Shown here: positions 25,552 through 32,692 of the stretch, one piece after another
Numbering within the stretch: the first letter of the stretch is position 1
Layout: each line of letters starts with the position of its first letter
Origin: an uncultured Eubacteriaceae bacterium
GTDB taxonomy: Bacteria; Bacillota; Clostridia; Peptostreptococcales; Anaerovoracaceae
Direction: 5' to 3'
Assembly: GCA_903789635.1 (NCBI GenBank)
Contig: CAIFEY010000013.1
Span: 1 to 62,288, forward strand
DNA length: 62,288 nucleotides
Notes under the pieces: generated by a model
The model's database searches: none
The model's input: the letters and a program-made list of their open reading frames with translations, nothing else
Told to the model about the DNA's origin: nothing
Made by a program: the position numbers and the translations under genes

Positions 25552-26322
25552 TTACTCAGCGTCAGCGATCTCCTCGATGCTCTTCTCGCCTGCCTCAGCA
25601 TCAGCCGAAACGTTGGCAGCCTCTGCCTCGTCCATGCTCTCGCCCTGCTTTCCTTCCATAACAGCGTCAGCCATCTTGGAAGCGATCAGCTTGACGGCTC
25701 TGATAGCATCGTCGTTAGCCGGGATGATGTAGTCGACATCGTCCGGATCGCAGTTCGTATCAACCATTCCTACGATAGGAATGTTCAGGATTCTAGCCTC
25801 GTGTACCGCGATCTTCTCCTTCTTAGGATCTACGATGAACATTGCTCCAGGCATGCCCTTCATGTCACGGATTCCGCCGAGGTTCTTCTCCAGCTTCTCA
25901 CGCTCCTGCTCCAGCTTGCTGACTTCCTTCTTGGACAGCTTCTCGTAAGTTCCGTCCTCAGCCATCTGCTCGATCTCCTTCAGTCTTGCGATTCTGGTAG
26001 CGATCGTCTTGTGGTTCGTCAGCATTCCGCCGAGCCATCTTTCGCAGACATAGTACTCGCCGCATCTCTTCGCCTCGTCAGCGATTGCGTGCTGAGCCTG
26101 CTTCTTGGTTCCGACGAACAGGATCGGCTTGCCCGTAGCAGCGATCTCCTTCAGGAAATCATAAGCCTCATCGATCAGCTTAACTGTCTTCTGCAGGTCG
26201 ATGATGTAAATTCCATTTCTCTCTGTGAAGATGTACGGAGCCATCTTAGGGTTCCATCTTCTCGTCTGATGTCCAAAGTGAACACCTGCTTCAAGTAACT
26301 GTTTCATAGAAACTACTGACAT
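25552..26322 (-). CDS. rpsB: 30S ribosomal protein S2
   Basis: A 256-residue small-subunit protein. The start is ATG at 26322 ([20 protein letters not shown]), eight bases after AGGAGG; an open frame extends 59 codons further upstream but covers the promoter, so it is not translated. [12 protein letters not shown], the coiled-coil part and the [25 protein letters not shown] signature are intact. The C-terminus is a long acidic, alanine-rich tail. Confidence 0.97.
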   Translation of the reverse strand: MSVVSMKQLLEAGVHFGHQTRRWNPKMAPYIFTERNGIYIIDLQKTVKLIDEAYDFLKEIAATGKPILFVGTKKQAQHAIADEAKRCGEYYVCERWLGGMLTNHKTIATRIARLKEIEQMAEDGTYEKLSKKEVSKLEQEREKLEKNLGGIRDMKGMPGAMFIVDPKKEKIAVHEARILNIPIVGMVDTNCDPDDVDYIIPANDDAIRAVKLIASKMADAVMEGKQGESMDEAEAANVSADAEAGEKSIEEIADAE

Positions 26323-26475
26323 AATAATATCCTCCTGGTTTATACTTCCACCCGGCGGCCGCATTAAACCGCTCCCTGAGCGGCACCATCTGCGCTGTAC
26401 CCGGATGTGTAAAATAACTGAAGTGCAGAAAAAATACATGTACCCCACGTACACGTACCCCGCACAAACATAGAT

Positions 26476-26504
26476 ATTATACTTTTCCTGCGGCGCCATT
26501 GCAA
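26476..26504 (-). promoter_or_regulatory. rpsB-tsf promoter
   Basis: On the minus strand TTGCAA (26499-26504), 17-base spacer, TATAAT (26476-26481). The leader of about 150 bases contains CCGCTC/GAGCGG pairing and could hold the S2 autogenous site, which I cannot confirm. Confidence 0.75.
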
Positions 26505-26632
26505 GCTTTTTTTGCCATTTCTTGGTTTTTCCTCACCCGCATCCGCCGCCATTTTCCAACACTCGCGCGATTCTGTCAACCCGCCTGAAAAACGCGCGGG
26601 AATGGGCGGCGTAGCGCGGGACGGGGATGCAA

Positions 26633-27268
26633 GTATACAACATACACCATTTCCTGACAGCCTCAATAGCAAAACTGCGCTTCCCGCACCCGGCCAGGCG
26701 GGGTATGGGCGCGCCGCCGTTTGGAATTCAGTCCGTTCAGTGGCCATTTTCCCAACAGTCCAAAAAAAGTTAGGGAAAACGGCGCAAAAAATCCTTAATT
26801 CCAAAGTCCCGCGAAGGCCGGCGGGCGCCTCCGTCGCTGCAGGCAGACCAAGATCATCAATTTGATCATGGCGCCCGCCGTCACTGACTGCACCGCCGCC
26901 ATCAAAATAGACAGAACACACAATTCGCCGCACAACACGGTCACGCCGTCTTCCATTTTCCAGCGGCGACGGCGGTGCTTCCATCTCCCGCAGGCAGTCA
27001 TCGCGATCTATATACCCCTATAGGGTATATAGATTTCCAGTATCCGCCTGCGGCCAGTTGGGAATTTCGAGATTTTAGGCGCCATTTCCAACATTTCCGG
27101 CGGCGGTTTGGAAATCAGCGCATTTTCATCGAAATTCCCACATTTTAGACTAGATCTGATCAGTTCCCGCGGCGCGCCCAGGTCTACTGCCTCGCCGCCC
27201 GCCGCCGCCCACTCCGGATATTCGTAAAGCCGCTGATTTCCAACGTTTTACTGAATTATGCAGTATAC
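26633..27268 (+). repeat. R1 structured repeat, copy B
   Basis: Starts GTATACAACATACACC and ends TATGCAGTATAC. Conserved stems: GGCGGGCGC (26820-26828) with GCGCCCGCC (26871-26879), enclosing GATCA/TGATC; then GCACCGCC (26890-26897) with GGCGGTGC (26971-26978). The palindrome TATACCCCTATAGGGTATA is at 27011-27029. The frame around the second stem could be read as a short peptide in all three copies, but stops interrupt any longer frame in this one, so a structured DNA or RNA element is more likely than a gene. Confidence 0.87.
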
Positions 27269-27372
27269 AGCCATCACCTCCAGTGTCCCAGTGCCCCATC
27301 GACCGCCGCCGCCCACGCCGGATATTCGTAAAGCCGCCGAATCCCATCGTTTTACTGAATTATGCAGTATAC
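27216..27372 (+). repeat. Tandem duplication of the R1 3' end
   Basis: GGATATTCGTAAAGCCGC ... GTTTTACTGAATTATGCAGTATAC occurs twice, at 27216 and 27320 (period 104), so copy B carries two 3' ends. A duplicated end suggests insertion next to an older end, or slippage. Confidence 0.85.
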
Positions 27373-27519
27373 ACGCATCATCTCCCATGCCCCGGCGATT
27401 AGCGCCACGTGACGATCACCTGGCGGCGGCGCAGCGGCAGACCGGCGCCCCGAAGTTTTCAGTCTCTCGGCGCGCCCAGTTTGTCCGCTCTCGCCGAGCC
27501 GCGCACTGCGGCACAGAAA

Positions 27520-27559
27520 ACGGGCTGCGAAAAACGTTCCGGCATTTTTCGCAGCCCGT
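27520..27559 (-). terminator. Terminator after the TPR protein gene
   Basis: ACGGGCTGCGAAAAA (27520-27534) pairs perfectly over 15 bases with 27545-27559; minus-strand T after the stem. Confidence 0.85.
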
Positions 27560-27612
27560 GGTCATTTTTATTCCAGGTTTTCATTATTGTGTTTCTGGTA
27601 TTGTCTGGTTTT

Positions 27613-28656
27613 CTAGTTTACCTTGATCCCCTGCTCCTCGCGCTTCTGCTCGCGGTCGAGTTCGCGGTTGCGCTCGACGATGGCGATCTTCTTGCGGTAC
27701 TTCTCGGCCTCGGCTTCCAGGCCGTCGGCCTCGTAGATCTCGAGCATCTGCTTCATGGCCTCGCTGTTGCTCGGGGAGAGCTGGAGGACGCGGCGGTAGC
27801 AGTCCAGGGCTTCAGGGCCGAGGCCGAGGGCGCGGTAGGCGGCGCCGAGGTAGTACCAGAGCGGCCACCACTGGTTGAAGCGGTCGTCGTCCTTGTAGGA
27901 CTCGAGGATCTCGATGCCCGATTCCAGGCGGCCGCTGACGATGGCGTTGCAGCCTTCCTCGATTCTGCAGGGATCCATCAGCTTCTCACACAGGCCTTCG
28001 ACTTCGGTTCTGGCGGCGTCTTTTTTTGTCAGCTCCAGGAAACGGCGGAATGTCAGTTCCGCCTTCTGGTAGAGGCCAAGGTTCAGGTAGGCGTAGCCGA
28101 GGTAGTAGTAGCCCTCGTCGAACTCCGGCCACTTGCCGACCAGGGTCTCAAAAGCGCGCATCGACGCAGCCTTGAAGGTCCCGACGTACTCCTCCCCGCT
28201 GCCCTTCTCGTAGGCGTCGTGCAGGGCGCGGGCGTAGCAGTACTGGGCGTCCATGAAGTCCGGGTCGATCTGCAGCGCGGAGCGGAAGTAGACGCAGGCC
28301 GTCTCGTAGTCCTCGGCCTGGGCTTTTTCGGCGCCCTGCTGGACGAGCAGCTTCGGGAACTGGTCCGGGAAAAACCGGTTGATGTACTGCTTGTACTGCC
28401 TGGCGTAGCGGAAGTCCGGGTCGCAGCCGATGACGAACGCCATCGCGTCGGCGATTCTGACCGTGCTGAACTCCTGGACCTTGACGATGTCCGACTTCCT
28501 GAGCGGGATCGGGACGCCGTGCATGAAGTCCGCGATGTGTGCCTTTTGCAGGTACTCGTCCGACAGGCCGTCGAAGAAGAATTCGTCCAGCTTGCCGACC
28601 AGGTAATCCTTTACTTTGTCTGTATTTTTGTCTGTTGTCGTTGTATTAGTCGTCAA
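27613..28656 (-). CDS. Tetratricopeptide repeat protein
   Basis: A 347-residue cytosolic protein made mostly of TPR helices (for example EDYETACVYFRSALQIDPDFMDAQYCYARALHD, then GLYQKAELTFRRFLEL and GPEALDCYRRVLQLSPSNSEAMKQM). The N-terminal 90 residues (KVKDYLVGKLDEFFFDGLSDEY) are not TPR and are unnamed. No signal peptide. The start is TTG at 28656, nine bases after GAGGGGG; upstream in-frame ATG codons lie in GC-rich sequence with a poor, arginine-rich translation. The C-terminus is highly charged. It follows the radical SAM gene in the opposite direction order of transcription by about 230 bases. Function unknown; TPR proteins usually act as binding scaffolds. Confidence 0.85.
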   Translation of the reverse strand: MTTNTTTTDKNTDKVKDYLVGKLDEFFFDGLSDEYLQKAHIADFMHGVPIPLRKSDIVKVQEFSTVRIADAMAFVIGCDPDFRYARQYKQYINRFFPDQFPKLLVQQGAEKAQAEDYETACVYFRSALQIDPDFMDAQYCYARALHDAYEKGSGEEYVGTFKAASMRAFETLVGKWPEFDEGYYYLGYAYLNLGLYQKAELTFRRFLELTKKDAARTEVEGLCEKLMDPCRIEEGCNAIVSGRLESGIEILESYKDDDRFNQWWPLWYYLGAAYRALGLGPEALDCYRRVLQLSPSNSEAMKQMLEIYEADGLEAEAEKYRKKIAIVERNRELDREQKREEQGIKVN

Positions 28657-28889
28657 AAAAAATTTCCCCCTCAGTTCAATACTTTTCTGCTGGCAGGTCC
28701 GCGCCGCCCGAGCGCCTTCTCGCCGCGGCACCGTTCCGACGCCCCGACAAACCCGCATCCGCGTCCGAACGGCATCCATCCGTACTCCGCGGCACACGCG
28801 CGCTCCGGCGGCCGTCAAACCTAGCCGCCGCCCGAGCGCCTCTCACGCGGCCTCTTAATCCGTACGGGCCGCGGGCTAATGCCGCGGCC

Positions 28890-29762
28890 TTACAGCATCC
28901 GCAGACCCTCGCTCTTCAGCAGGCCGGCGTTATCGGCAGCCAGGTCGAGTTCGGCGAGCAGGCGGTCTTTGTCCTCCGGGAGGTTTCCGGCAAGGGAAAA
29001 ATAGTTGGAGGCGTGGTTGCTGCGGAAGACGCAGGTTTTGGTCGGGTTCATGTTCTCCAGCATCAGCCTGGTCTCGGCGATGACCTGCTCCGGCTCCAGG
29101 AGCTTCATCTCGCCGCGTTCCATCTGCTGCGTCAGCGGGGCGCGCGGGTCGAGCATCAGGGTCAGCAGTGCGACGTAGGACGCGTTCATCTCGCTGATCA
29201 TCGTGCCCGTCTGGATCGCGTGCTCCCTCCAGCCCTCCTGGCCGGCGAGGCCGGAAATAAAGGTGACGGAGGCTTTGATGCCGCTCATCTCGAGCTTCTG
29301 CACTGCGTCGATGATCTCCTGGCGCGTGCTGCCCTTGTTGATTGCCTTCAGCACCTCGTCGCTGCCAGACTCCGCGCCGATGTAGACGATTTTGACGCCG
29401 TGCTCGTGCAGCTCCTTCAGCTCCTCGACCGTCTTGTGGCGGACGTCGACCGCGTTTCCGTAGACGTTGACCTGCTCACACTCCGGGAACAGCTCCTCGA
29501 TCTTCTTCAGGATCACGAGCAGCTTGTTGTTGGAAAGGCAGAGCGCATCGCCGTCACAGAGGAAGATCCTCCTGATCCTGCGGTATCTGCTGCGCGCGTC
29601 CTCCAGGTCCTCGATGACCTCTTCCACCTTCCGCACGTGGAACTTCTTATCCTTATACATGCTGCAGAACGTGCACGAGTTGTGGGAGCAGCCGACCGTG
29701 ACCTGGCAGAGCAGGCTCCACGCTTCGCTCGGCGGTCTGTAGATATCTCCTTCGTAACGCAT
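28890..29762 (-). CDS. Radical SAM protein with a CX4CX2C cluster motif
   Basis: A 290-residue radical S-adenosylmethionine protein. The start is ATG at 29762, with GGAAGGGG upstream. The cluster motif is GCSHNSCTFC, giving Cys25, Cys30 and Cys33 (CX4CX2C instead of the usual CX3CX2C), followed by SMYKDKKF; this variant is common in one Firmicutes subgroup of the Elp3/MiaB-like family. IGAESGSDEVLKAINKGST is the SAM-binding GXIXGXXE-type region, and SFISGL-like TFISGLAGQEGW follows. There is no C-terminal SPASM, TRAM or B12 domain. Substrate unknown. Confidence 0.88.
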   Translation of the reverse strand: MRYEGDIYRPPSEAWSLLCQVTVGCSHNSCTFCSMYKDKKFHVRKVEEVIEDLEDARSRYRRIRRIFLCDGDALCLSNNKLLVILKKIEELFPECEQVNVYGNAVDVRHKTVEELKELHEHGVKIVYIGAESGSDEVLKAINKGSTRQEIIDAVQKLEMSGIKASVTFISGLAGQEGWREHAIQTGTMISEMNASYVALLTLMLDPRAPLTQQMERGEMKLLEPEQVIAETRLMLENMNPTKTCVFRSNHASNYFSLAGNLPEDKDRLLAELDLAADNAGLLKSEGLRML

Positions 29763-30032
29763 AGTACCCCTTCCTTTCCTTTTGTATTGTATTTTTTCCG
29801 GAGTCACAGATCAGTCTGGGACCCCGGCCGTAAATGCCCAGCTTATATCTGACTGTTTCCGGCGGCCGGACTGGGCGGCTGATAAGTGCCGGCGTCTGAC
29901 CCGACCAGGTGAGTCGCCGGACCCGTTGGCCGGGCTCCATTCTGTCTAATCCAGGTGCCGGCCCGATCAGGCGAGCTGCCGGAATCGACGTCCGGCGCCG
30001 ATAATTTTCCAGAAATTACCATTTCGCCCGGT
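29763..30032. other. Gap upstream of the radical SAM gene
   Basis: No gene was seen. GTGCCGGC followed by a GACCAGGTGAG/GATCAGGCGAG tract and GCCGG occurs twice (about 29895 and 29954), possibly a third repeat type related to the array at 30033. Confidence 0.4.
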
Positions 30033-30207
30033 GTTCCGGGCGCCGGTTCGGTTCATCCAGTGGTCCAGGCACCGGCTCGGTTCGTCCAGCAGTCCGGGCG
30101 TCGGCCCGTTTTCGTCCGGCAGTTCAAGCGGCGGCTCAGTTTATCTGGCGGTCCAAGTGCCGGCTGGATTTCGTCCGGCAATGTTCCAGCGGTCCAGCAT
30201 TTCGGCG
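30033..30207. repeat. Degenerate 29-30 bp tandem repeat array (5-6 units)
   Basis: Units begin at 30033, 30063, 30092, 30122 and 30151, each near GTCCAGGCGCCGGCTCGGTT then TCGTCCGGCA; a sixth, shortened one begins near 30183. There are no unique spacers between units, so it is not a CRISPR array. It lies just past the argS stop. Confidence 0.85.
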
Positions 30208-30229
30208 GTCCAGCGACGCGCCGGACGAA

Positions 30230-31948
30230 CTACATTCTGTCCGGTGCCTTGACGCCCAGCAGGTCCAGGCCGTTTGCGATCGCGTTCTTGGCGGCGATGG
30301 TCAGGGCGACCTTTGCCAGCTTCTCGGCCTCGTCGTCGACCAGGATGTGCTCGTCGTGGTAGAACTTATTATACGCCTGGGCGATGTCGATGATGTGACG
30401 GGTGACGATGGACGGCTCGTACTTGTCGGCGGCGTCCTGGACGACCTCCGGATACTGGTACAGCAGCTTGATCAGCGTGTAGGCGGCGTCTCCCGTCAGG
30501 AAGGACGTGTCTACGTTGCCGGTCTGGGCTTTGGCGACGGCATCCTCTCCGGCCTTGCGCAGGACGCTCGCGCAGCGTGCGTGCGTGTACTGGACGTACG
30601 GGCCGGTCTCTCCGTCGAAGTTCAGGACCTGATCCCACTTGAAGACATAGTCCTTGATTCGGCTGTTGGACAGCTCGTTGAACATGACGGCGCCGATGCC
30701 GACTTCCTTGGCGACCTCGTCGATGCTGGCAGCGTCGGCGTCAGGATTCTTCTCCATGATGATTTCCTTGGTCTTCTCGACGGCCTTCTTCAGCACGTCC
30801 TCCAGGAAGACGACGCGGCCCTTTCTGGTGGACAGCGTTCCCTCTTCCAGCGCGACCATGCCGAACGGGACGTGGACGCAGTCCTTGGCCCACTCGTAGC
30901 CCATCAGCTCCAGGACCTTGAACAGCTGCTTGAAGTACAGGCTCTGCTGGGAGGCGACGACGTAGATGTTCTTATAGAAGTCGTAGTGCTCCTTTCTGTA
31001 CTCGGCGGTCGCAAGGTCTCTCGTGCAGTAGAGGGACGTTCCGTCGGACTTGGTGATCAGCGCCGGCGGCAGCTTGTACTCGTCCAGGTCGACGACATTC
31101 GCGCCCTGGGACTCCTGCAGCAGGCCCTTGTCCTTCAGCTCCTGGATGATTCCCGGCATCATGTCGGAATACATGCTCTCGCCGTCGTACGCGTCGAACT
31201 CGATGCCCATCATGTCGTAGACGCGGTTGAACTCGCGCAGGGACAGGTCGGAGAACCACTTCCAGATGCGGATCTCATCCTCGCCGCCGTGCTCCAGGTT
31301 GTAGAAAGTCTTGCGCGCCTCCTCGTTCAGCTCCGGATCCTTTTCCGCCTCGACGTGGAACTTGGTGTAGTACGCGAGCAGCGTCTTGATCGGATCGCGC
31401 TCGATGTCCTCGTCATTGCCCCAGTGGCGGTACGCGCAGATCATCTTTCCGAACTGCGTGCCGTAGTCGCCCAGGTGGTTCGTGCGGACGACATTGTAGC
31501 CCAGGGAGTCAAAGATCTTGTAGATCGAGTTTCCGATCACCGTAGTCCTGATGTGGCCGATGTGGAACGGCTTGGCGATGTTAGGAGATGAGAAGTCGAT
31601 GACGATCGTCTTTCCCTCTCCGACGTTGCTCTTGCCAAAGTTCTCCCTGTCCAGTGCGGATTCCAGTGCAATGCCGGCTACCTGCTGCTTGTCCAGGAAC
31701 ATGTTCACGTAGGCGTTGACCTGCTCGACCTTCTCGAACATGCTGTCCCCGCTGAGCTTCTCGGCGATGTCCTTCGCGATCAGCGGCGGTGCCTTATGGT
31801 AAACCTTGGCCAGGCGGAAGCACGGGAACGCGTAGTCACCCATCTTCTGGTCCTGGGGAATCTCGATAATCTGCTCGATCTGCTCCTGCGTCAGATCGCT
31901 TGCCTGCTCGGCGATGCGCTTTGCGATTTCTTCTTTGATATTGATCAT
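30230..31948 (-). CDS. argS: Arginyl-tRNA synthetase
   Basis: Charges tRNA-Arg. The 572-residue class I enzyme has the N-terminal Add-1 domain, the HIGH motif in SSPNIAKPFHIGHIR, the GDYGTQFGKMI region, and a C-terminal DALR anticodon-binding domain ending in LGVKAPDRM. A clear KMSKS is absent, replaced by LSTRKGRVV, as normal for ArgS. GAAGGAG lies seven bases before the ATG. It begins 17 bases after the DUF523 gene and is co-transcribed with it. Confidence 0.97.
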   Translation of the reverse strand: MINIKEEIAKRIAEQASDLTQEQIEQIIEIPQDQKMGDYAFPCFRLAKVYHKAPPLIAKDIAEKLSGDSMFEKVEQVNAYVNMFLDKQQVAGIALESALDRENFGKSNVGEGKTIVIDFSSPNIAKPFHIGHIRTTVIGNSIYKIFDSLGYNVVRTNHLGDYGTQFGKMICAYRHWGNDEDIERDPIKTLLAYYTKFHVEAEKDPELNEEARKTFYNLEHGGEDEIRIWKWFSDLSLREFNRVYDMMGIEFDAYDGESMYSDMMPGIIQELKDKGLLQESQGANVVDLDEYKLPPALITKSDGTSLYCTRDLATAEYRKEHYDFYKNIYVVASQQSLYFKQLFKVLELMGYEWAKDCVHVPFGMVALEEGTLSTRKGRVVFLEDVLKKAVEKTKEIIMEKNPDADAASIDEVAKEVGIGAVMFNELSNSRIKDYVFKWDQVLNFDGETGPYVQYTHARCASVLRKAGEDAVAKAQTGNVDTSFLTGDAAYTLIKLLYQYPEVVQDAADKYEPSIVTRHIIDIAQAYNKFYHDEHILVDDEAEKLAKVALTIAAKNAIANGLDLLGVKAPDRM

Positions 31949-31965
31949 TGTGTTTCTCCTTCGGT

Positions 31966-32397
31966 CTATCTGTCTTCTTCCGTCTTCACCGGGATGCCGC
32001 AGGAGATGAGAATCTCCGCAAAGCAGCCGTTTCCGTCCGTTATATTCCCTGTAAAACTGCCATCGTAAATCTTTCCGGATCCGCAGGACGGGCTCCTCGC
32101 TTTCAGGATCGCGCCCTCGATCGGTTCGCCGGCCTGCTCGGCCTCCTTCTGCGCCCTTTCCCAGCAGGTTTCGGCGCCTCTCTTAAAGTACGCCGTCCAG
32201 TCCTCGCCGGACCTGCTCAGGACCCGGTCACCGACCCGTTCCGCCGGCTCGCGCGGGGCCTTGAGGCCTCCCTCCGTCTCCGGGCAGACCGGGATCACGC
32301 GGTGCGTCTCAGAGAACCGGATGACCCGGTCGTCGCGGTTGTTCCCGCCGCTGTATTTACAGTTTTTTCCAAGTAAACAGGCGCTTACGATGTACAT
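31966..32397 (-). CDS. DUF523 family protein
   Basis: A 143-residue protein with the conserved family motifs: N-terminal SACLLGKNCKYSGGNN, VIPVCPE, and ILKARSPSCGSGKIYDGSF. The cysteines (in ACLLGKNC, PVCPE and PSCGSG) are all kept and suggest a metal or iron-sulfur site, but no function is established. It immediately precedes argS. Ortholog-sized and apparently intact. Confidence 0.88.
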   Translation of the reverse strand: MYIVSACLLGKNCKYSGGNNRDDRVIRFSETHRVIPVCPETEGGLKAPREPAERVGDRVLSRSGEDWTAYFKRGAETCWERAQKEAEQAGEPIEGAILKARSPSCGSGKIYDGSFTGNITDGNGCFAEILISCGIPVKTEEDR

Positions 32398-32692
32398 ATT
32401 ATGCGTTTCCTTGCTCTATTTTTCAATGATGAATAGCGTTAACCGCCAATATTTTTATTTTAACGGGATTTCCGCCGCGATTCGGCCTAAAAACGATGCG
32501 AAATGCGTCTATCGGCATCTTTTCGGACAGGATCCGGCGTTTGTCCTGTGTTTATCGGTGTTTGACCAGCGTTTTTCGGCGTCAGATGGGCGTTTGCCCG
32601 GTGTCGGCAGGGTGTTTGTCTGAAAATTAACAAGCTGCCCATCAACCGGCGTTGGTTTTCCTTAGCCGTGAATTTTGTCCAGGGGCAGAGCC

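Noticed and set aside
26846-27022. Possible conserved peptide in the R1 core (DCTAAI...NSP...RRRR...IPL stop in all three copies)
   Set aside because: The matching residues come from the paired stem arms and the palindrome, and upstream frames are broken in copies A and B. Three-copy similarity is better explained by conserved structure.
30033-30207. CRISPR array
   Set aside because: Units are adjacent and diverged with no unique spacers, and no cas gene is present.
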